Origin: Rhinatrema bivittatum
Lineage: Eukaryota > Chordata > Amphibia > Gymnophiona > Rhinatrematidae
Assembly (NCBI RefSeq): GCF_901001135.1
Contig: NC_042624.1
Coordinates: forward strand, 9,555,532 to 9,619,531
Length of the DNA: 64,000 bases
Direction of reading: 5' to 3'
The notes below the pieces were generated by a model. The model saw only the letters and a list, made by a program, of their open reading frames with translations, did not search any database and was not told the origin of the DNA. This document shows, one piece after another, positions 56,996 to 64,000 of the stretch (within the stretch, counting starts at the first letter, position 1; each line of letters begins with the position of its first letter). A program made the translations under genes and the position numbers.

Positions 56996-58250
56996 GGTTA
57001 CAAGGAGAGAAAGTTTAGTAGATTTCAATTTCTGCTTGTGGTTTCTACAGTTTTCTTTGATTTGTTTTGCATCCACTTGTCGGATGTCTGTCTTTTTGGT
57101 TGAAAGTTTATATAGAACGGTGCATTTATCTTGGCGTTTGGGTTCAGTTTCAGGTGTTAGATGTGAAATGCATCTGATTATAATAGCATGGCCATTGAGA
57201 GTGTGAGGAATGGCAGTGGCGTGAGTGGGAGTGGTAGGCGTGTTCCTAGGGCAGTAATGATGAGGAGGGTCAGGCAAGAAGAGTGGGGCAGGAATTAGTG
57301 TTAGTAAATGATGTCAGATATAGACCAAGAAAGGCCTATTTGCTCTGCCTAGCAGTGATTTTATTTGCAATTGCCCAAAGGAGATCAAATTCCCACATGG
57401 ATCTCAATTCCATTGTGTCCCCTTTAGAGTTGGAGCTGTTGCTCCATGCAGGTTTTCTAATGCCTTCCAGCAAGCACAATGAAGCCTTATCACTGCTGCC
57501 TTGGGCTGCAACTGTTGCTCAGTGAAGGTTGCCCAGTGCCTTGATTACCATTCTGTTGCGACAGGGATCCTCTGTATTTATCCCATGCTTTTTTGAAGTC
57601 TGTTACCATCCTTGACATTGCCACCTACTCTGAGAAGGGCATTCCAGGCATCTCATTTAAAAAAAAATAAATCTTCTGACATTGTTTGTGAGTCTATCGC
57701 CATTGAAAAAGCTTGGCTTCCTGTGCTTTGTTGTCAGGCTGAAGACCTCTACAACACATACATACACGATTTATGCTGCAAGAGTGGTTTTATTAGGAAA
57801 GCAAACAGAACACTTCCTGACATATGCACTGCAGGTAAACTTAAAGGGATAATTCACAATGAAGGTTACTCACAAATGAGATAAGGCTTACTTCCAGTCC
57901 AGGTATCAGTCCAGGTCTTTGCACGGTAGATTCTTTCCAATAATAGCTCCCACACTATTAAAGCCAAGACTTCCATACTTCACAGTATGGTAGGACATTA
58001 ACAAAGCAGCAAGATTTCACAGGTCTTCTCTTGGATCCCACACCTTTCCTTGGCCTTTGTGCCATCTAAATGCTGGGAATGAATGCTTGGGAGGTGTCCT
58101 AGTAGTCCTTTTGAGTCCTCTGAGAGCCAATCTGGATCCTTAGGAGTTGTGAAGTCATAGAGCAGCAAGTTGTTTTTTTCTGATCCATCCCTTTTGGGCA
58201 TTGAAATGTCTGCATCACATCCCACCAGCTTGCCTCTCTTCTAAGATATA
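56996..58250. other. No gene recognised; weak repeat at 57560-57690
   Basis: Around 57560-57690, 'tgtatttatcccatgcttttttgaagtctgttacc' and 'aagggcattccaggcatct' resemble interspersed-repeat text also seen at 18075 and 33460. The remainder is unassigned. Confidence 0.4.
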
Positions 58251-58620
58251 CATATTAAATTAGTTCCTGGGGCTTCTGATACAAAGCTTGCATTATTTTT
58301 ATTACTCTTTTCTGGACTGTGTCTAACCTGTCTATATCTTTTCTGAGATATTCACAGAGTACTCCAAATGAGGCCTCACAAGAACTGAAGAGGCATAATT
58401 ACTGCTCTTTTTCTATTGGTTATGCCTGTGCATCCAAGCATCCTCCCATCTTATCACATTGCTTTTTTACTTTGAGATCATCCAACACTGTCAGACCAAG
58501 GTCCTTCTCCTAGTTGTTTCTCATCAGCTCTTCACTACCTACCACATATCCCTTCCATTGATTTCTGCAACCCCAATGCATAGCTCTGAACTTTTTGGTA
58601 TTGAATCTTCAGTATCAAAA
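58250..58620 (+). repeat. Dispersed repeat, unclassified
   Basis: Text such as 'cttttctggactgtgtctaacctgtctatatcttttctgagat', 'gcatccaagcatcctcccatcttatcac' and 'gaccaaggtccttctcc' has the character of an antisense LINE-related interspersed repeat. I cannot name the family. Confidence 0.4.
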
Positions 58621-58664
58621 AAAAAGATGCAAAATACAAAAAAATCTTTCAAAGAATTAGAAAG

Positions 58665-60018
58665 TATCGATATTTATTATAGAAAATATGAAAACATTTG
58701 TTTATAGTCAATACAAATCCCGCCAACCTAATCGTACACTGTTCAGCCACCTATATTATGCTAATTGGGGCGGATTTTAAGAGCCCTGCTCACGTAAATC
58801 CGCCCGGATTTACACGAGCAGGGCCTTGCGCACCGGCGCGCCTATTTTCCATAGGCCTGCCGGCGCGCGCAGAGCCCCGGGACTCGCGTAAGTCCCGGGG
58901 TTTTTCGAGGGGGGCGTGTCGGGGGCATGTCGGGGGCGGGGCCGATCGGCCGGCGTTTTGGGGGCGGGCCCGGGGGCGTGGTTTCGGCCCGGGGCGGTCC
59001 GGGGGCATGGCCGCACCCTCCGGAACCGCCCCAGGTCGTGTCTTGGTGCGCTAGCGGCCCGCTGGCGCGCGGGGATTTACTTCTCCCTCCGGGAGGCGTA
59101 AATCCCCTGACAAAGGTAGGGGGGGTTTAGATAGGGCCGGGGGGGTGGGTTAGATAGAGGAAGGTAGGGGAAGGTGAGGAGAGGGCGAAAGCGAGTTCCC
59201 TCCGAGGCCGCTCCGATTTCGGAGCGGCCTTGGAGGGAACGGAGGCAGGCTGCGTGGCTCGGCGCACAAAATCGGCAGCCTTGCGCGCGCCGATCCTGGA
59301 TTTTAGTAGATACGCGCGGCTACGCGCATATCTACTAAAATCCAGCGTACTTTTGTTGGCGCCTGGTGCGCCAACAAAAGTACGCGAAGGCGCACTTTTT
59401 AAAAATCTACCCCATTGTGAATTGAACTAAATATGGCAAAATACATCAACAAAAATATGTTGACCCAAATTAAATCACACACTAAAAAAGATTCAGAAAT
59501 ACTCAAATCTAAATATACCATCCATACACATACATATTAAAACACATAAATCCTCCCTCAATATTAAAACACTTGAAGAATTGCTAGCGTGTTGATCAAT
59601 AACCTGAGAAAGTTTTGCTTTATAAAAAAATCTATCTTAATTTACCAAAGGACATCTGCAGTTGTATCTGCAGTTGTATTCTGCATTGTGTTTATCAGCT
59701 GAAAAAGCAAAGTTGTTCAAAGTAAACAAGAATATTCTATCACTGCGGCCAGTAATTCAATGAAAGGAGGAAAATGTTCTGGTTATTAATCAACAAGCTA
59801 GCAATTCTTCAAGTGTTTTAATAGGTGTTTGGATTTGTGTATTTTGGGGCCTTTTGTAGTGTATGATTTAATTTGAGTTAACATTTTTGTTGATGTATTT
59901 TGCCATATTTAGTTCAATTCACAATTAGCATAATATAGGTAGCTGAACAGTATACGATTGATTGGTGGGATTGATTTTGATAACAAACTGAAATGTTTTC
60001 ATATTTTGTTTAATAAAT
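58665..60018. mobile_element. Foldback element interrupted by copy A
   Basis: The left arm is 58665-58766 plus 59414-59600; the right arm is about 59790-60018. 'ccacctatattatgctaatt' pairs with the complement at about 59928-59948, and GCTAGCGTGTTGATCAATAA pairs with the complement near 59785-59805. The loop is about 59600-59785. The arms are diverged by several percent or more. No gene. Confidence 0.8.
58767..59413 (+). mobile_element. GC-rich inverted-repeat element, copy A (647 bp)
   Basis: The left end GGGGCGGATTTT and right end AAAATCTACCCC are inverted repeats, flanked by ATT on both sides (58764-58766 and 59414-59416). The interior is CpG-rich with several hairpins, notably 59298-59343 and 59347-59383, and a CTCCGATTTCGGAGCGGCCT palindrome near 59210. 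Short open frames reflect composition. It sits inside the left arm of an older palindrome. Confidence 0.88.
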
Positions 60019-60027
60019 ATTGATGAA

Positions 60028-60157
60028 AAACAGTTTAATATACATCAATAAATTATACAGTATCTAAAAAGAAGAGTAGGATATATAAGAATTTTTTTCT
60101 TATATACTCATCTCTTCTTTTTAGATACTGAATAATTTATTGATGTATATAAAACTC
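60028..60157. repeat. Small palindrome with arms of about 58 bp
   Basis: Sequence 60028-60090 ('atatacatcaataaatta', 'agtatctaaaaagaagag') pairs with 60098-60157 in reverse; the centre is a T run. Confidence 0.8.
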
Positions 60158-61065
60158 TTTGTTTTTTGTTTTTTCATTGAATCTTAACTGCCAGATATTA
60201 GACCATGCCTTGAACTTTCTTAAATCACTTTTATGTCCACTCTGTTGCAGATCTTAGTTCAAACAATTTTTATTGTTTTAAATGATAACAATCGAACAAG
60301 GCTGAGGATGCAGGGTTTCTTATGCATCCATACATAGAAAAACATAGAATATAACATTGACACCATAGTCAACTTCTTCCCTTAAACTCCTTACCCTCCT
60401 CTCCCACCCATGCAGGAAGTCAAAACTCAGCACTGTGCTATCAAAATACAAAACCAATAAAAATGCCACTGATGATCATCAGTTGTTAAGAATCAAACTC
60501 CTGGATCTATGAGATAGTGCTTGAATATACAGTTCCCATATCTGCAAAAATTTGTGTCAATGATTCGGAGAGAGACGGGAAGTCATATTGTCCATCTGCA
60601 TCATATGGTGTAAGTAGTTTCACCACGCCCAGAAGGATGCGATGTTAGGTCCTTTCCAGTGAAAGAGAATTAGTTTTTTTCCCCACTAAACTTGCTTTTT
60701 TGAGAAATAAACGAGGCTCATTACCCCGAATCAGCAAAGGGGGAATACAGTCAAAGAGCAATAATTTTAGAGATAATAATGAAATTCCCAGCAGGTCAGC
60801 AACATAATGCACAATATGACCCCATTGTCACCCCCAAAATGAGTGGGACAATGTAGCAACATTTATATGACATTTTTCACAGATCGCTAAGGGTAAGAGT
60901 TTGGAGTGAAATGCCACTGAAGTAGACATATATGCCCTCCGAAGGAACTTGTAGTGCATATATATTGGGGGATACAGATGACACATGCTTAAAGCAAGAC
61001 TGAAGTAGAGGTGCTGAAACCATAAATGCCCCATCAGTATTCCATCTCTCTGCTAATATGGAATT

Positions 61066-61144
61066 TATTTATTTGTTGTGAACCATTTCGATGGACTCTG
61101 AGCAACGGTATAGAAAAAAATGTTAAATAAATAAATAAATAAAC
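61066..61144 (+). mobile_element. L2-type LINE 3' tail inserted in the L1-like ORF2
   Basis: Has TGTGAACCATTTCGATGG, 'gcaacggtatagaaaaa' and TAAA repeats, on the strand opposite to the L1. Confidence 0.75.
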
Positions 61145-62543
61145 ATGTATCTATGCATGTAAGACTTTTTTAGCTTTTGTAGTACTGAGACAAAGAAGGG
61201 TGTTTCACTTTGTCAAAAAGAAACAGGGCGTCCAAAGAGTGAAAGATCGCTGGCTGTAAAGAGGCCACCGGCAAAGATTTAACATAATGTTGTATTTGTA
61301 GGTAATGGAACACATGGGAATTACTAAGACCATAGAGGTCTGTCAGCCCTTGAAACATAAATAGGTGACCTTTATCATCTAAGATACATCCCAACTGAAT
61401 AATTCCCTTAGAGGTCCAAGACTGAAACCTAGCAGATTGAGAGCCTGGAGTGAAGTCTAGATTACTAAGAATTGGCAATAAGTAAGCACATACTCGGGGC
61501 ATTGATGTCAGTTTGGTTAAAGTAATCCATGCTTGTCTAATAGGGGAAATTAAAATATTAGACATAGGGGAGGTCGAAAGTGTACCCCTCGGAGCCTGCA
61601 GAACATACTGCAGATCTAAAGGACCCACCAATGCTCTCTCAGCGGAGAGATTGACAAAGAGTCTCCTAAGATCCACTCTCACACAATTCGCAAGTTAATA
61701 GCCAAATTGTAAATTGCCAAATCAGGAACACTCAGGTCTCCCATACCCCATTTGTCTTTCAGCCATCGCAGGGGGATCCGAAACTTCTTACCCCACCATA
61801 GAAAGGAGTGCATCCCTTTATCTAAACTCACCAAGTCTTTATGTTTGATAGACGGGGCAGGTTCTGAAAAAATTGAGCCACTTAGGGAGGATAACCATTT
61901 TAAATAAATTGATATGACCCCCCTAAGGAAAAGCGTTCCTGGCCAACATCCGTTCTTGGGAAAACTTCAGCAAACTGGAGATATTTAAATCATACAATTT
62001 AGACATCTGAGTAGAAAGGCAAACCCCGAGATATTTAATCATGTCACCAGCCCAGTGTAGGGGAAATGGCTCTTCCCATCTCTCCCAGAGTGATTCAGGG
62101 AAAGCCAAGGCCTCAGATTTGTCTGGGTTGAGCTTCAAGCCAGAAAAAGAACCAAATTCCTAAAATATTTGTAAGAGAGAATGCAGTGACCACTTGGGAT
62201 CTGTTAAAAATACCAAGATATCATCAGCAAAAGCTGCATATTTGAAAACGTCTGTAGGACGGCATACCCCCTTCACTGTGAGCAAATTGAATAAATAAAA
62301 GAAGGGGCTCAAGCTGTAAGAGGAAGAGAAGGGGAGAGAGAGGACAGCCTTGCCACGTACCCCTATGGACAGGGAACACATCTGATTGGCAAGATAAACG
62401 CAGCCGGGTCATGGTACAAAAGCTGGACTGCATCATAGGAAAAACCCTCAATTCCCACATAACGCAAAGTGTGAAAAAGATATCCCCATTCCACCATGTC
62501 AAATGCCTTTACAGCAACAAAGCTGACTACCAAATAGGGTTCT

Positions 62544-62774
62544 TTTTTTTTTAATTTTTAATTTTCAAATTTCACATAATTACATGATATATTCTCATAT
62601 AGAAAACGGGACATATATTCAAAACATACATATAATCCAAGTATATTTCTAATACCCATATTTAACATTTCCAAAAATATATATACCTGAAGATAAGCAA
62701 TGTGGGGGGCATTTACATACAGAGCAAAAAAAAGCAATATCTACGTTAGTAACAGATAGGAGAATGAAAGAATG
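62544..62774 (-). mobile_element. Short poly(A)-tailed retro-insertion in the L1-like ORF2
   Basis: Flanked by the perfect 15-bp repeat ACCAAATAGGGTTCT (62529-62543 and 62775-62789), with T's at the left edge (poly(A) on the minus strand). The 231-bp body is AT-rich, like the 3' UTR of the ORF1-only element at 34653. It is probably a 5'-truncated L1-type insertion. Confidence 0.85.
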
Positions 62775-63164
62775 ACCAAATAGGGTTCTGCTGCCTGAAT
62801 ACATAAGGCCATAGCTGACAGTACGAGCTGAATGATAGTGAGTGCATATATTTTCCTAACAAAGTCTACTTAGCCCAGACGGATAAGAGAGGATAAAAGA
62901 GCTGCTTAATGGTTGGCCAATATTTTGGCCTACAGTTTCTGGTCTAGGTTTAGCAGGGAAATGGGGTGAGAAGACATTGGGGAGAGGGGGTCTTTCCCCG
63001 GCCTGGGAATGAGAGTGATATGTGCTGCATTATTGCGAGGTGAATAAAACCCACGTTAATTAAAGCATTGAAGGAAAGTGATGGGGGGGGGGGGGGGGGG
63101 GGCCTAAGGAATCAACTAAGCATTTGTAGAACTCTGCAGTGTACCCATCGGGGCCTGGAGCTTT

Positions 63165-64000
63165 CTTTTTTTTTTTTACTTTCTTTATTGATTTTCATAT
63201 AAATGGAACAGGAACAGTAGTATATCTGTACAAAGGTTTTATAGCGATACAAGTAACCCCAAGAGGTCAGGTAGGGAACATTAGGTTCAGATATTATACC
63301 AATGATGTACCAAGATTTCTATAAAAGTACTTAGAACTTCCCCGCTTCCTCCTCCCTTCCCTCCCTAATTCCCTTCCCCCCCCACCCTATCCCCCCCTTA
63401 TGCGCTGTCTTCAATAATCCATAGCAATCGTCTTTAAAGGCGTTAATCCATAGTTGCCACTGGACCATAAATCCGTGAAACATCGTGTCCTTAATGTCTG
63501 AAGATATTGTAGCTTGTGTTCTGTGAGGCTTCAGTGAGGCTTCAAAGTTGTGAGGCAGTTAAGCATAACGTCTCTGGTGTAAAGGTGTAAGGTCTTTTGT
63601 GTTGGCCATAGTATGCTCGTAACCATTCCTTACTTCATGCGCAGAATTTAGTAAATGGGGAGCATGAGGATGTTCTTGGGCAGTGTCTATGGATACTCCT
63701 GAGTTGAGAGGGATAGACATGTACTAGAGCTATACTGTGATAGGGTCATGTTGTCATGTCCAGAATTTTGCTGCAGCCCGATGGTTCAGGGAGAATAAGT
63801 ATGGGTTCCATATTTCTAGGTACAGGTCATATCTCCTGACGGATGGCGAGGTCTTAACAGATAACTGTTCATAAACAGCCAATTTGTGAAGCTTCAGTCG
63901 CCATTGCATTAATGATGGGGACTCTTTAACTAACCACTGTGTAAGGATTGTTTGTTTTGCTAGTAATAGAGCTTTACTTAAGAAACTGCATCGGATTTGA
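63165..64000 (-). mobile_element. L1-like LINE 3' end, runs off the window
   Basis: The poly(A) shows as T's at 63165-63177. On the minus strand the far right encodes ORF2 C-terminal sequence (about 63990-63800: SFLSKALLLAKQTILTQW, MQWRLKLHKLAVYEQL, YDLYLEIWNPYL). A 3' UTR follows. It is inserted in the RT start of the neighbouring L1-like ORF2. The other edge, and so the target duplication, lies beyond the window. Confidence 0.8.

Larger units (their letters stand above)
60255..63164 (-). pseudogene. L1-like ORF2, RT to C-terminus (broken)
   Basis: Read on the minus strand. The RT start is at about 63160-63105 (APGPDGYTAEFYKCL). A WQGCPLSPLLF block lies at about 62360, the catalytic FADD near 62232, then MKLNPDKSEALAF, an IKYLGV motif near 62040, and the C-terminal region to about 60450 (WNYLHHMM and QIWELY). 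Stops and frameshifts are many. Two insertions break it (61066-61144 and 62544-62774), and a third lies at its left-coding edge (63165). This is a different copy from the one at 1-2820. Confidence 0.88.

Noticed and set aside
58790..59130. Arg/Pro/Gly-rich open frames
   Set aside because: Caused by the high GC content of the inverted-repeat element; no domain and open on both strands.

Overview
This window looks like vertebrate nuclear DNA made almost entirely of transposable elements, their nested remains and tandem repeats. I see no intact cellular protein-coding gene. The reasons are L1-, L2- and CR1-type LINEs, a chromodomain Ty3/Gypsy element, a MIR-like tRNA-derived SINE, many hAT-like elements with 8-bp target duplications, and no operon-like organisation. 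The mix, especially L2-type 3' ends with a (TAAA)n tail and abundant hAT-like ends beginning TAGGGATGTG, suggests an amphibian, possibly a caecilian. That last step is recollection-based inference, not proof.

Layout. 1-2.8 kb is a broken L1-like ORF2 on the minus strand, split by inserted repeats. 4.3-5.0 kb is an L2-type LINE 3' end. 6.8-9.6 kb is a cluster of foldback (self-complementary) elements, including an 804-bp insertion between 14-bp direct repeats and a 1.1-kb hAT-like palindrome. 11-18 kb holds L2 tails, another foldback, a GT-rich minisatellite and a CR1 reverse-transcriptase fragment. 18.4-23.7 kb is one 5.3-kb hAT-like element carrying a 46-bp minisatellite and about 25 copies of a 143-bp satellite. 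24.4-25.7 kb is a minisatellite split by a solo LTR. 26-31 kb holds a SINE, two foldbacks and a second copy of the GT-rich repeat. 34.6-36.25 kb is an ORF1-only (HAL1-like) L1 derivative with an unbroken 418-codon ORF1. 37.6-38.3 kb is an L2 3' end with recognisable RT C-terminus. 40.3-41.8 kb is a hAT-like foldback with a second hAT-like element nested inside. 42.1-42.4 kb is a CpG-rich stretch ending at a splice-donor-like site. 43.7-51.6 kb is a 5'-truncated chromodomain Gypsy element, split by a 3.5-kb L1 that itself holds two L2 copies. 51.6-52.5 kb is a CR1 fragment. 53.8-57.0 kb is a GC-rich inverted-repeat element followed by a second satellite-bearing hAT-like element. 58.7-60.0 kb is a palindrome interrupted by a second copy of the GC-rich element. 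60.2-64 kb is an L1-like ORF2 on the minus strand with further insertions.

The genes do not work together as a pathway. What links the window is its history of insertion: several precise target-site duplications allow relative dating, at least nine large self-complementary elements lie within 64 kb, and non-autonomous DNA transposons carry tandem satellites. No element contains an intact transposase or reverse transcriptase.
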